Assembly: GCA_964405825.1 (NCBI GenBank)
Contig: CAYOPI010000017.1
Span: 1 to 48,014 of the forward strand
Origin: JBHJGM01 sp964405825
GTDB lineage: Bacteria > Verrucomicrobiota > Verrucomicrobiia > Opitutales > JBHJGM01
Length of the DNA: 48,014 nt
Direction of reading: 5' to 3'
Each line of letters begins with the position of its first letter. Within the stretch, counting starts at the first letter, position 1. Below, piece by piece: positions 19,941-28,829 of the stretch. The notes under the pieces were generated by a model. The model did not search any database. It was given only the letters and a program-made list of their open reading frames with translations, and had not been told where the DNA came from. The position numbers and the translations under genes were made by a program.

Positions 19941-20210
19941 TCAGGCGAGGATTTCCAGCAGTTGGCCGGTGCGCTCGTCGTGCATCTGCACGGCCTTGGC
20001 GTTGACCGTGTACAGGTGACCGGCGGTGACCAGCGAAACCATGTGCTTGGGATCGAGTTCGCCCTGGGCCAGCGCTTCGGCGGCTTCGACGGCCTGGGCC
20101 TCGGCGCGCTGCAGGCCTTCGCGCGAAGTCGACAGCGCCGACTGCGTCTCACGTGGGATGGAGTGGACTACGTCCATGGATGTGGGGGGTGGGTTGGTGT
20201 GGGATGCCAC
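19941..20210 (-). CDS. Small protein resembling a flagellar rod/hook C-terminal segment
   Basis: The 89-residue frame starts at a GTG (20210) with GAGG 5 bases upstream. An ATG at 20177 (MDVVHS) is an alternative but has no ribosome-binding site. The C-terminal half (MVSLVTAGHLYTVNAKAVQ, then HDERTGQLLEILA) resembles the helical C-terminal segment of flagellar rod and hook proteins such as FlgC and FlgE, where the pattern is roughly 'M..A...Y.aNa.v....de.l..lL'. No other flagellar gene is present in the window. Small stand-alone proteins of this kind may occur in bacteria without flagella; their role is unknown. The resemblance is judged by eye only. It may be co-transcribed with the GH26-like gene. 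Confidence 0.6.
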   Translation of the reverse strand: MASHTNPPPTSMDVVHSIPRETQSALSTSREGLQRAEAQAVEAAEALAQGELDPKHMVSLVTAGHLYTVNAKAVQMHDERTGQLLEILA

Positions 20211-20289
20211 CCTAACCTCGCCCCCGCTCCCCCTCGGCGCAAAGCCCGCCGGGCTTTTGACCCCGTTTTGACGCCGTGCAAACGCGAAC

Positions 20290-22029
20290 TCAGTCTCGCG
20301 CCGACAGCTTCCAGTCCACCAGTTCTATCTGGGGGTAACGCCGGTTGTTGAAGACGTTCCAGGCCAGCTTCACGGCAAGGTCCAGCGGCTCGCCCACCGG
20401 CGGCACGCGCCGGCCCTGCCCCCAGGCCACCCCGCTGACCTTTCGCCCCGGCGTCGTGGGCAGGTGAAAGCGAAAATGCGCGTCGCCATCGCCAAAAACA
20501 ATCGGGGTCTCCACCAACTGTGCCGACTGCACCACAAAGACCGGCTCGGGATTGCCTTCGCCGTAGGGCTCCATCAGCTCCAGCTCCTTCAAGAGCGGCG
20601 CACCCAGCTGGTCGGCCCGCAATGTGCCCGCCAGCGACAGGCACGGTTCGGTCAGCCCGCAATCCATCTGGCGCTTCACCGCCGCGTGCAGGTGCGTGCG
20701 AAACTCCCCCACCTTGTCGGCCTGCACGGCCACGCCCACGGCCATCGGGTGCCCGCCCCAGCTGCCCAGCATCGCGCAGCCCGTGCCATCAACCGCGCAA
20801 AACGACATCGCCTCGACCAGGTTGATCCCGGGCACGCTGCGCCCGGAGCCGTGGGCCCACTCGCCCTCGCGGCCCAGCACCACCGCCGGACGGTTGAACT
20901 GCCGCGCCAGCTTGCCCGCCACGATCCCGACCACCCCGGTGTGCCAGTCATCGTCAAAGACCACCAACGCCGGATCCTCGCGCTGGTCCTCCAACACCTG
21001 CGCTTCGGCCTGCGCGCAGATCGTGCGCTCGATCTCCTGCCGCTCGCGGTTCATCCCGTCCAGATCGCTGGCCGCCTCGGCGCAGCGCCCGAAGTCCTCG
21101 CACAGGAGCATCTCAATGGGCACGGTCGCGTCGGCCAGACGTCCGCTGGCGTTGATCCGAGGGCCGATGCGGAAGGAGATGTCCGTCGGGCGAATCGGCT
21201 GGCCCAGGCTCAGCCCGCAAACGTCGAACAACGCCCGGATGCCCTGCCGCTGGCACTGCGCCAGCATCCCCAGCCCATGCCGCGCGAGGATGCGGTTCTC
21301 GTGATGCAGCGGCACCAAATCGGCGATCGTGCCCAGGGCGACCAGGTCCAGGTAGTCCTTCAGCCGCACCTGGTAGGCGTGCCGGTCGCCGCGGTCGCGC
21401 AGCACCTTCAACAGCCCGTGAATGACCTTGAAGGTCAGCCCGACCGCGCACAGCGCCTGCGAGGCTTCATCGTCGCGCCCGCTCACATGCGGGTTCACGA
21501 TCACGCAGTCCTGCGGCAACGTCTCGGCCCCGCGGTGGTGGTCCACCAGGATCACCTCCACACCCAGACCGCGCAGCCAGGCCACCTCCTCAATCGACTT
21601 CGTCCCGCAGTCTACGGCAATCAACAGTTCCGGCTGCTCCTTTTCGATCGCTCGCTCCAGCGCCGCGCGGTTGAGCCCGTAGCCCTCCTCCAGGCGCAGC
21701 GGCACGGCGTAGCGCGGAAAGCTCCCGAACTGACGCAGCACGCTCACCAGCAACACCGTCGAGGTGATGCCGTCCACGTCGTAATCGCCAAAAATCAGGA
21801 TGCGCTTGCCCGTTTCCAAACCGGCCAGAATGCGCTCAACAGCCAGGCGCAGGTTGTGAATCTCAAAGGGGTCGCGCAGGTGGGCCAGCTTCGGGTGGAG
21901 GAAGGCTTCGGCCTCGTGCCGGGACTCAAACCCGCGGCCGGCCAGCAGCCGGGCCACCACCGGGTGCACCCCCAGCGAGTTGAGCCGGGCCAGCGCCTCA
22001 GGCGGCGCCTCGATGAAATTCCAGCGCAT
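20290..22029 (-). CDS. recJ: Single-stranded-DNA-specific exonuclease RecJ
   Basis: RecJ degrades single-stranded DNA 5' to 3' in recombination and mismatch repair. The DHH-domain metal motifs are clear: IFGDYDVDGITSTV, LIAVDCGTKSIEEV and ILVDHHRGAETLP. These are followed by the DHHA1 region (WHTGVVGIVAGKLARQFNRP and GSGRSVPGINL) and a C-terminal OB-fold part. At about 579 residues it has typical length. The ATG at 22029 (MRWNFIEAPPE) is preferred over a TTG at 22035. A perfect 8-bp inverted repeat lies 10 to 34 bp upstream of this ATG. secDF lies upstream on the same strand with a 219-bp gap, so recJ may have its own promoter. The conserved active-site residues are all present, so it should be active. 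Confidence 0.95.
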   Translation of the reverse strand: MRWNFIEAPPEALARLNSLGVHPVVARLLAGRGFESRHEAEAFLHPKLAHLRDPFEIHNLRLAVERILAGLETGKRILIFGDYDVDGITSTVLLVSVLRQFGSFPRYAVPLRLEEGYGLNRAALERAIEKEQPELLIAVDCGTKSIEEVAWLRGLGVEVILVDHHRGAETLPQDCVIVNPHVSGRDDEASQALCAVGLTFKVIHGLLKVLRDRGDRHAYQVRLKDYLDLVALGTIADLVPLHHENRILARHGLGMLAQCQRQGIRALFDVCGLSLGQPIRPTDISFRIGPRINASGRLADATVPIEMLLCEDFGRCAEAASDLDGMNRERQEIERTICAQAEAQVLEDQREDPALVVFDDDWHTGVVGIVAGKLARQFNRPAVVLGREGEWAHGSGRSVPGINLVEAMSFCAVDGTGCAMLGSWGGHPMAVGVAVQADKVGEFRTHLHAAVKRQMDCGLTEPCLSLAGTLRADQLGAPLLKELELMEPYGEGNPEPVFVVQSAQLVETPIVFGDGDAHFRFHLPTTPGRKVSGVAWGQGRRVPPVGEPLDLAVKLAWNVFNNRRYPQIELVDWKLSARD

Positions 22030-22038
22030 GGGCAATCG

Positions 22039-22063
22039 TTCGTATCAAAAAACCGGATACGAA
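22039..22063 (-). repeat. Perfect 8-bp inverted repeat in the recJ leader
   Basis: TTCGTATC (22039-22046) and GATACGAA (22056-22063) are perfect inverted copies separated by 9 bases that include a run of six A (T on the transcribed strand). It lies just upstream of the recJ start codon. It could be an operator, or a hairpin in the mRNA leader. It is not a normal terminator for secDF, because the T run is in the loop and not after the stem. Confidence 0.45.
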
Positions 22064-22248
22064 AACCCGACAAAGCTCCTTCGCGCCAGCTGGACGCGAA
22101 TGCCCCCTGGGCCGAGCCACCAGAGGGCTCCGCCATCACGAGCGGCTGAACCGCCCCGCCATCATCAATGCTTCATCACGCCGGGATCGCTTTGTCGTGT
22201 TTTCGTCGTTGGTGTGTGTTGTTTGTGTGTGAAGTGTATCCGCCAGTC

Positions 22249-25119
22249 CTAGACGTTCGTCGTCGCCGGAGTCTCCTGACGCGAGGCCCGCGAACCGGCC
22301 TCCCAGTCGTACTTGGGCAGCAGCTCGTGCTTGGTCACGTGATCGCGATCGCCCTTGTGCCACCAATAGAAGACCGGGCTGGCGATGAAGATGGACGAGA
22401 AGGTCCCCGTCAGAATGCCCACAAAGAAGACGAAGGCGTAGTCCTGGATGACGCCCGCGCCGAAGATCAGCAGCGTCAGCGTGGCCACCATCGTCGTCAC
22501 ACTGGTCAGCAAGGTGCGGCTGAGGGTACGGTTGATCGCCAGATTGACCACGTCGGCCAGCTTCATGTCCGGCTGCAGATCCAGCTCCTCGCGGATACGG
22601 TCGAAGACGACGATGGTGTCATTGATCGAGTAACCCACCACCATCAGGATGGCCGCCACCATCGGCGCCGAGAACTGGTTGCCGAAGAGCACAAAGATCC
22701 CGATCGTCATCAGAACGTCGTGCACGGTGGCCACGACCGCGCCGATGCCAAAGCCAAACTCAAAGCGCAGCGCAACGTACAGGAGCATCAGCACCAGGGC
22801 CGCCAGCACCGAGTAGACCGCGTTGGTCGTGATCGTCGCGCTGACCGAGGGCCCGATCAAGGTCTCCTCCTCGATCAGGAAGTTGGGCTCCTCCGCGTTT
22901 GGACCGGGGAAAAGCTTGTTGAGTTCGGCCACCAGCGCCTCCGGCACCGTTGCCATCCCCTCCTCGCCCGGGCCACTTTCGATCACGGCGTAGGAGCCAT
23001 CTTCTTGCAACTGGGCCCGGCCGCTCTCGGTCTGCAGGCTCAACACCTCGGTCGCCGCGCCCACTTCACTGCGGTAGCCCGCCGCCACCTCGCCCAGGCC
23101 CAGGTCCTCGGCGATCCGCGTCACCTCCTCAATGTCGATGCGCTCCTGGAAGCTCACCAGCGCCTTGCTGCCGCCCTTGAAATCGATCCCCAGAATGTCC
23201 GACCCGCGCACACCGACAGCCACCCAGCCCAGCGCGATCAGCACCAGCGCCGCCGGCGCGGCCTTGCGCGCGTATTTCAGGAAGGCCGTGCCGGGTGCCA
23301 GATTGAGGTTCGGGAAGGGCACCAGCTTGTTGAGCAGGTCCAGCTTCACCACTACCTCCAGCATCAGCCGGGTCACGATCAGCGCGCAGAACATCGATGA
23401 GCCGATCCCGATCGCCAGCGTCACCCCGAAGCCCTTCACCGGTCCGGTGCCCAGCCAATAAAGAATGCCCGCGGTGATCAGCGTGGTCACGTTCGCGTCG
23501 ATGATGGTCGAGAGCGCCTTGTCGTAACCGGCCTGCAGCGCGTTGCGGGGGTCCTTGCCCGCGCGCGTCTCTTCACGGATACGCTCGAAAATCAGAATCT
23601 GCGCGTCCACCGCCATGCCCAGCGTCAGCACCAAAGCGGCCACCGCCGGCAGCGTGAAGGTCGCCCCGATGCTGGCCAGAATGCCCACCACCATCAGCAG
23701 CGCCATGACCACCGAACTCACCGCAACCACGCCCGATGCCAGGTACAGCCCGAGCATGCACAACACCACCAGGACCGCGCCCCAGATACCGGCCTGAACC
23801 GAACTGTCCCGCGCACCTTCGGCCAGCGTCGGGCTGACGCGGTAAATCTCCTCCACGCGCAGGGTCGAATCCAGCGGGTTGTTCAGGACGTTGGAAATCT
23901 CGGTCACCTGCTGCGGGCTGAAGCTGCCGGTGATCTGCCCCGAGTCACTGATCACCCCCTGCACGCGCGGTGCCGAGTACAGGACCCCGTCCAGCACGAC
24001 CGCGACCAGTCCTTCCGGAAAGACCAGCGGGCGGCCCGACTGCTGAGACTGCTGCTGAAAGCCCGGATTGGCCTGCAGCACCTCGCGGGTGATCTGCTCA
24101 AAGGTCTTGCTTGTGCTGCCTTCGGGAGCATCGCGGAAGCTCATCGAGACCAGATAGTTCCCAAAATTGTCCTGGCTCGGAAAAGCGTTGGCCACGATTT
24201 CGCCGGTGGCTTCGGGTTCCTCCAGAATGAAGTAGTACTCCTCGACGATGTCGCCGATCTGCGAGCCCGGAAAGGCTTCCAGTTCACGCTGACGCGTCAG
24301 CTCGCGCTCCAGCGTCATTGGCACGTAGCCGCGGGGAATCTCCGTGGGCAAGGGGTTGGGACCACTCGGACGGGCCCAGCGATAGACCTTGTGGAAACTC
24401 AGGCGGGCGGGCGCGGCGAGATCGTCGGGGTCGGCGTCAGCCAGACCCGGCAGCTGCACCTCGATGCCGTCGGTGCCCACCGGGCGCACGATCGGCTCGG
24501 CTACCCCCAGCGCATCCACGCGCCGGGTCATGATCTGCACGGCTTTATCCAGGCTGTCGCGCTGCGCGGTTGCGGTGGCGTCGGGGTCCTGCTCCAGCTT
24601 CAGGGTAAAGGCCACCCCGCCGGCCAGATCGAGGCCCGGATTGAGCGCCCCGCCGCTCTTGCGCTGCAGAAAACGCAACAGCATCTCGTTTCGCTTGATC
24701 ACGTTGCGCGTGGACACCTCCACGTTTGAGAAAAAGCGCGCGAAATCCAACTCGTAGATCTCGTCGACGGTGCCGTCATCGCGGGTCACCTCGCGCGGCG
24801 GCAGGCCCGCCGTCAGCCGGCCTTCGGGGTCCTCGCCCAGGGTCAGCAGTACGCGATAGAGGCTGCGGTGGCTGCGGGCCCAGTTCCGCTCGGCCTCGGT
24901 CAGATCGTCGCGCTCGAGCATCTCGCCGGCCTTGGCCACCTGCGCCTCGGCGTACTCGATCACCTTGGCGAACTCCTCCTCAGCCGTGTCGTCGGCGTAG
25001 CTCACCTCCTGCTGGATGAACGCCTCAAAGTCGGTGTCGGTCAGCGGAAAGAGGTTGCTGACAGCCCAGCCGATGATGAGCACCGAGAGGGCCAGTTTCC
25101 ATAGGATGCTGCCGGTCAT
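22249..25119 (-). CDS. secDF: Fused protein-export membrane protein SecDF
   Basis: SecD and SecF use the proton motive force to pull proteins through the SecYEG channel. Here they are one 956-residue chain. The SecD half has a first membrane helix (ILWKLALSVLIIGWAVSNLFP), a long periplasmic head (residues about 20-430), and a membrane bundle with LGMAVDAQILIFERIREE. The SecF half begins near residue 620 with FLKYARKAAPAALVLIALGW, has GIDFKGGSKALVSF, and includes VGYSINDTIVVFDRIREE. Both membrane halves have the expected Asp/Arg signature. Fusions of this type occur in several bacterial phyla. yajC and a SecD-like lipoprotein gene are upstream on the same strand, so this is probably a yajC-lipoprotein-secDF operon. 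The gap before secDF is 143 bp and shows no feature I can name. Confidence 0.96.
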   Translation of the reverse strand: MTGSILWKLALSVLIIGWAVSNLFPLTDTDFEAFIQQEVSYADDTAEEEFAKVIEYAEAQVAKAGEMLERDDLTEAERNWARSHRSLYRVLLTLGEDPEGRLTAGLPPREVTRDDGTVDEIYELDFARFFSNVEVSTRNVIKRNEMLLRFLQRKSGGALNPGLDLAGGVAFTLKLEQDPDATATAQRDSLDKAVQIMTRRVDALGVAEPIVRPVGTDGIEVQLPGLADADPDDLAAPARLSFHKVYRWARPSGPNPLPTEIPRGYVPMTLERELTRQRELEAFPGSQIGDIVEEYYFILEEPEATGEIVANAFPSQDNFGNYLVSMSFRDAPEGSTSKTFEQITREVLQANPGFQQQSQQSGRPLVFPEGLVAVVLDGVLYSAPRVQGVISDSGQITGSFSPQQVTEISNVLNNPLDSTLRVEEIYRVSPTLAEGARDSSVQAGIWGAVLVVLCMLGLYLASGVVAVSSVVMALLMVVGILASIGATFTLPAVAALVLTLGMAVDAQILIFERIREETRAGKDPRNALQAGYDKALSTIIDANVTTLITAGILYWLGTGPVKGFGVTLAIGIGSSMFCALIVTRLMLEVVVKLDLLNKLVPFPNLNLAPGTAFLKYARKAAPAALVLIALGWVAVGVRGSDILGIDFKGGSKALVSFQERIDIEEVTRIAEDLGLGEVAAGYRSEVGAATEVLSLQTESGRAQLQEDGSYAVIESGPGEEGMATVPEALVAELNKLFPGPNAEEPNFLIEEETLIGPSVSATITTNAVYSVLAALVLMLLYVALRFEFGFGIGAVVATVHDVLMTIGIFVLFGNQFSAPMVAAILMVVGYSINDTIVVFDRIREELDLQPDMKLADVVNLAINRTLSRTLLTSVTTMVATLTLLIFGAGVIQDYAFVFFVGILTGTFSSIFIASPVFYWWHKGDRDHVTKHELLPKYDWEAGSRASRQETPATTNV

Positions 25120-25262
25120 GTAGAACGAACGCGTTTGGAGGGTTTCCTGGATGCGTGGGCGCCCTCCCTCGCGGGGGACATCGGGCGCACAGTCGAAACG
25201 GAAAAGATTAGCCGCCGCCGGCCCCTTGGCAAGCGCCGATCAACCCAGCCAACGCCTGCCCC

Positions 25263-26180
25263 TCATTGCGCCGAAGCCGGCACCGGCTCGGTCGCCGCCA
25301 CTTCCAGCGCAATCGCCAGCGGAAACTCGAGTGCGCCCGCAAGGGCCTCCGCCTCGGCCTCGGTGAAGTGACCCTGGAGCGTTACCGTGGAAAAGCCCTC
25401 ACTTTCTGCCGCCTGCAGGGCCATCAACCGGCCGTCAATCAAAACCCCGATCTGACCCACCTCATCCACCTCGACCCGAGCATCGCCAAAGCTCGACGCC
25501 TCCAGCGTTTCGCCTTCCTTATGGATGGCCTCTTTCAGGGGATCCAGCGGCGAGGTCAGGCCGCCAAAGCTAAACGAGCCCGGCAAGAAGCTCACCGTGG
25601 CATTGCCCTCACCCATCGGATGCACGGTAAAGCTCTCCACGAAATCCCCGTCGATGTAGGCTTCCTTGAAGACGAACCGGAACGGCGAAACCTCCGCGTC
25701 GGAAGACATCTCACCGGCCTCTATCGGCATGACCCGATAGTCCTCGGGATAACTTCCGGGCTCCGGCTCGGCCACTGTGGGTGCCCACCGCGCCACCTTG
25801 TGGAAGGTCATCTTGCCCGGACGCAGCAACGCCGCCAGTCGCTCCTGGTCGGCTTCCGTCAGCTGCAGGGTGATCGTCCCCGCGCCCGCCTGCAGGGCAA
25901 CCTCGGTCCACTCCAGTTCCGCGCGCTCGATGCGGTCCAGCAACGCATCCCGCGTCGTCGTCCACTGCTCGGGGGTCCAATCCGCCGGCGCGTCCGCCGC
26001 CCGCAAAGTCACCCGCACCAGGGCCGGCCTGGGATACTGCACCGGCGCCTGGCTGACGGCTTCCCCGCGCGTTTCCACACCGCGATCGCCCACCGGCCCT
26101 TCCGACCCACACCCCGCCAGCAGCACCCAGAAAACCCAGGCACCCAAACCAGAAAAAATCCGCCTGCCCCGCCCGCGCAT
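25263..26180 (-). CDS. Lipoprotein related to the SecD periplasmic domain
   Basis: The 305-residue protein starts at the ATG at 26180. A TTG three bases upstream is also possible. A lipoprotein signal peptide ends in LLAGC, so the mature protein is tethered by a lipid at Cys. The mature part resembles the periplasmic head of SecD. KMTFHKVARWAPT matches LSFHKVYRWARP in the adjacent SecDF, an IDGRLMALQ segment matches LDGVLYSAP, and VTLQGHFTEAEAEALAGAL aligns with ITGSFSPQQVTEISNVL. There is no membrane bundle, so it cannot translocate on its own. The gene lies 24 bp after yajC and 143 bp before secDF, all on one strand, which suggests a role with the Sec machinery. The domain match was found by eye and should be tested by structure comparison. 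Confidence 0.78.
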   Translation of the reverse strand: MRGRGRRIFSGLGAWVFWVLLAGCGSEGPVGDRGVETRGEAVSQAPVQYPRPALVRVTLRAADAPADWTPEQWTTTRDALLDRIERAELEWTEVALQAGAGTITLQLTEADQERLAALLRPGKMTFHKVARWAPTVAEPEPGSYPEDYRVMPIEAGEMSSDAEVSPFRFVFKEAYIDGDFVESFTVHPMGEGNATVSFLPGSFSFGGLTSPLDPLKEAIHKEGETLEASSFGDARVEVDEVGQIGVLIDGRLMALQAAESEGFSTVTLQGHFTEAEAEALAGALEFPLAIALEVAATEPVPASAQ

Positions 26181-26204
26181 CAAATGAAAACGCCTCCGCC
26201 GCGC

Positions 26205-26642
26205 TTACTTTTTCTCTGCGACCTCGCTGGATTCCACCTCCAGCGCTTCGGCCTCGTCGCCGCCCTTGGGCATGCGCTCTTCCTTCTTCGAAGACTTCGT
26301 TTCGACGTCGCCACCCTTGCGCTTTTCCTCGGTCAGGTTCTGCTGCACGGCCATGCGCGCAAACTCCATCTTCACGTCCGGGGCCACCCGCACGGTCACC
26401 CGGTCTTTCTTCACCGCCGTCACCGTGCCGTAGATGCCGGAGTTGGTCATCACTTCATCGCCCTGCTGCAGGCGGTCGACCAAAGACTGATGCTCCTTCT
26501 GTTTCTTGCGCTGGGGCGCGTAGAGCAAAAAGTACATCGCTGCCAGCATCAGCAAAATCGGCAGAAACATGCCAAAGCCGCCACCACCGCTGCCGCTCTG
26601 GGCCAGCAAGGCTGCCCCGTTAAGAATCCATTCGCTTGTCAT
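26205..26642 (-). CDS. yajC: Preprotein translocase accessory subunit YajC
   Basis: YajC is a small inner-membrane protein that associates with SecDF. It begins at the ATG at 26642. The start gives a short N-terminal segment, then one helix (FLPILLMLAAMYFLLYAPQRKKQKE) and the YajC domain (LVDRLQQGDEVMTNSGIYGTV, with KKDRVTVRVAPDVKMEFARMAV). The acidic/Lys-rich C-terminal tail (about 35 residues) is longer than in E. coli YajC (110 residues); here the total is about 145. It is the first gene of the probable operon with the lipoprotein and secDF. It is divergent from speA; the 180-bp space between them shows no promoter motif I would trust. Confidence 0.95.
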   Translation of the reverse strand: MTSEWILNGAALLAQSGSGGGGFGMFLPILLMLAAMYFLLYAPQRKKQKEHQSLVDRLQQGDEVMTNSGIYGTVTAVKKDRVTVRVAPDVKMEFARMAVQQNLTEEKRKGGDVETKSSKKEERMPKGGDEAEALEVESSEVAEKK

Positions 26643-26822
26643 CTGGCGGCCAATCAAACCCCCTGCCCTCCCCGGCGCAAGTCCCGACGCCATCGCCCAC
26701 TCGCGCCGCCTTTTCCCTTTACGAACCAAACATTTCATCCAAATTGACGCTGGCGAATCCCTATGCGTCCCTCTCCTTCGGTTTCGCCACCCTCCCTGAC
26801 TCGATCCCTGTCGGCCTGAACC

Positions 26823-28829
26823 ATGACCCGCCCGGCTGCTGCCTCCTCCAAAAAATCCTGGAGCCCCTCCCAGGCCGAGGAACTCTATGGCCTGCGCCGC
26901 TGGGGTGCCGGACATTTCTCGGTCAACCAGCGCGGGCACCTCTGCGTGCATCCCCTGGGCAACGGCCGCACCATCAGCCTGATCGACATCATCGAGGAGG
27001 CCCGCGAAAAAGGCATCCGCCCCCCCATGACCATCCGCGTCCAGGACCTCCTGCGCAAGCGCGTCCAGGACATCAACGAGGCCTTCATCCAGGCCATCCG
27101 CGAGGAGGAGTACGCCGCCAGTTACCGCGGGGTCTTCCCCATCAAGGTCAACCAGCTGCGCGAGGTCGTCGAAGAAATCCTCGAAGCCGGCGAACCCTAC
27201 CACTTTGGCCTCGAGGCCGGCAGCAAGGCCGAGCTGATGGTCGCCCTGGCCATGCTCGAGAGCCGCACCGCCCTGCTCGTCTGCAACGGCTACAAGGACG
27301 ACGACTACGTGCGCCTGGCCCTGCTGGGACGCCGCCTGGGCAAGCAGGTCGTCATCGTCGTCGAGCAGCTTTCCGAGGTCGACCGCATCCTGCGCGTGGC
27401 CCGCGAGATGAACGTCCCTCCGGCCATCGGAGTGCGTCTCAAGCTCCGTGCCGAGGGTGAGGGCAAGTGGGCCACTTCCTCCGGCGACCAGGCCAAGTTC
27501 GGCCTGACCGCTTCGGAGATCGTTGCCCTGGGCGTGAAGCTGCGCCGCGCCGGCCAGGCCGGGGCGCTCCAGCTCGTGCACTTCCACATCGGCTCGCAGG
27601 TGCCCAACATCATCACGCTGAAAAAGGCCGTGATCGAAGCCGCCCGCTACTACGCCGAGCTGGTCAAGGCCGGCTTCCCGCTGCGCTACCTCGATGTGGG
27701 CGGCGGCCTCGGCGTGGACTACGACGGCAGCAAGACCAATTACGACAGCTCGATGAACTACTCCCTGGACGAGTACGCGCGCGACGTTGTCGCCATCATC
27801 AAGAGTGTCTGCGACACCTCCGGGGTGCCCGTCCCCGACATCGTCTCGGAATCCGGCCGGGCCATCGTCGCCTCGAGCCAACGACCGGTGGCCCGCTCCC
27901 AGAGCCGCGTCACCCGCGGACCCGACCACCTCAAGCCTTCCGAACGCCGCCAGACCGCCCGCAAGAAGCATCCCGTCCTGACCGAACTCGAAGGCATCCT
28001 CGAGGGCGGCAAGAACTACACCCGCCTGGAATGCTTCCACGACGCCCAGCAGAAAAAGGACGAGGCCTACTCGCTCTTCACCCTGGGTTACCTCGATCTG
28101 GCCACCCGCGCCGAAGCCGAGAACCTCTTCTGGCAGATCTGCCAGAAACTCCAGACCGAGGTCCCCTCCCGCGGCTACGTGCCCGACGAACTGGCCGACC
28201 TGCAGGAACTCCTCGCCGAGCAGTACGTCTGCAACTTCTCGGTCTTCCAAAGCCTGCTGGACCACTGGGCCCTCGACCAGCTCTTCCCCGTCGTGCCCCT
28301 GCAGCGCCTCAACGAGGAGCCCTCCGTGCAGGCCACCCTTGTGGACATTACCTGCGACAGCGACGGCAAGATTTCCGAGTTCATCGACCTGCAGGAAGAG
28401 GTCAAGCACACCCTCGCCGTCCATCCGCTCGAGCCCGGCAAGCCCTACTACTTCGGGGTCTTCCTGGTCGGCGCGTATCAGGACATCATGGGCGACCTGC
28501 ACAACCTCTTCGGCCGCGTCGGCGAGGCCCACGTCTACCTTGAGGAGGACGAGGAAGACGACTTCTACATCGAAGAGTCCCTGCGGGGCTTTCGGGTGGA
28601 CGAGGTTTTGCCCTTCGTCCAACATAAGGGTTCGGACCTTGTGCGACTGCTGAAGAAGCAGGTCGACCGCGCGACCCGCGAGGATCGTGTGCGCCCCCGC
28701 GAGGGCATCCGACTCCTTGGCCTTTATGAAGATTTGCTGCAGAGCAAAACCTACCTCGATGCCGACCGCAAAAAATCGGCCAGCCCGCGCAAACGTGCCG
28801 CCGTCGCCGCCCGCAAGGCCACTTCGTAG
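26823..28829 (+). CDS. speA: Biosynthetic arginine decarboxylase SpeA
   Basis: SpeA converts arginine to agmatine, the first step of the ADC route to putrescine. The 668 residues match the family (E. coli 658). The PLP-binding Lys is in FPIKVNQLREV near residue 108. Other fold-III motifs are HFHIGSQVPN, LDVGGGLGVDYDG and the SESGRAIVAS region. The C-terminal part ends in a helical domain and a basic tail (KKSASPRKRAAVAARKATS). The start at 26823 has no clear ribosome-binding site but fits the family N-terminus. The last part overlaps the next gene. No agmatinase or agmatine deiminase gene (speB, aguA) is visible in the window. Confidence 0.96.
   Translation: MTRPAAASSKKSWSPSQAEELYGLRRWGAGHFSVNQRGHLCVHPLGNGRTISLIDIIEEAREKGIRPPMTIRVQDLLRKRVQDINEAFIQAIREEEYAASYRGVFPIKVNQLREVVEEILEAGEPYHFGLEAGSKAELMVALAMLESRTALLVCNGYKDDDYVRLALLGRRLGKQVVIVVEQLSEVDRILRVAREMNVPPAIGVRLKLRAEGEGKWATSSGDQAKFGLTASEIVALGVKLRRAGQAGALQLVHFHIGSQVPNIITLKKAVIEAARYYAELVKAGFPLRYLDVGGGLGVDYDGSKTNYDSSMNYSLDEYARDVVAIIKSVCDTSGVPVPDIVSESGRAIVASSQRPVARSQSRVTRGPDHLKPSERRQTARKKHPVLTELEGILEGGKNYTRLECFHDAQQKKDEAYSLFTLGYLDLATRAEAENLFWQICQKLQTEVPSRGYVPDELADLQELLAEQYVCNFSVFQSLLDHWALDQLFPVVPLQRLNEEPSVQATLVDITCDSDGKISEFIDLQEEVKHTLAVHPLEPGKPYYFGVFLVGAYQDIMGDLHNLFGRVGEAHVYLEEDEEDDFYIEESLRGFRVDEVLPFVQHKGSDLVRLLKKQVDRATREDRVRPREGIRLLGLYEDLLQSKTYLDADRKKSASPRKRAAVAARKATS

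Noticed and set aside
20464..22149. Open frame of 561 codons on the plus strand
   Set aside because: It is antisense to recJ, which has all DHH motifs.
26205..28625. Open frame of 806 codons on the minus strand across speA and yajC
   Set aside because: Only its last 145 codons (yajC, from 26642) are real. The rest is antisense to speA.
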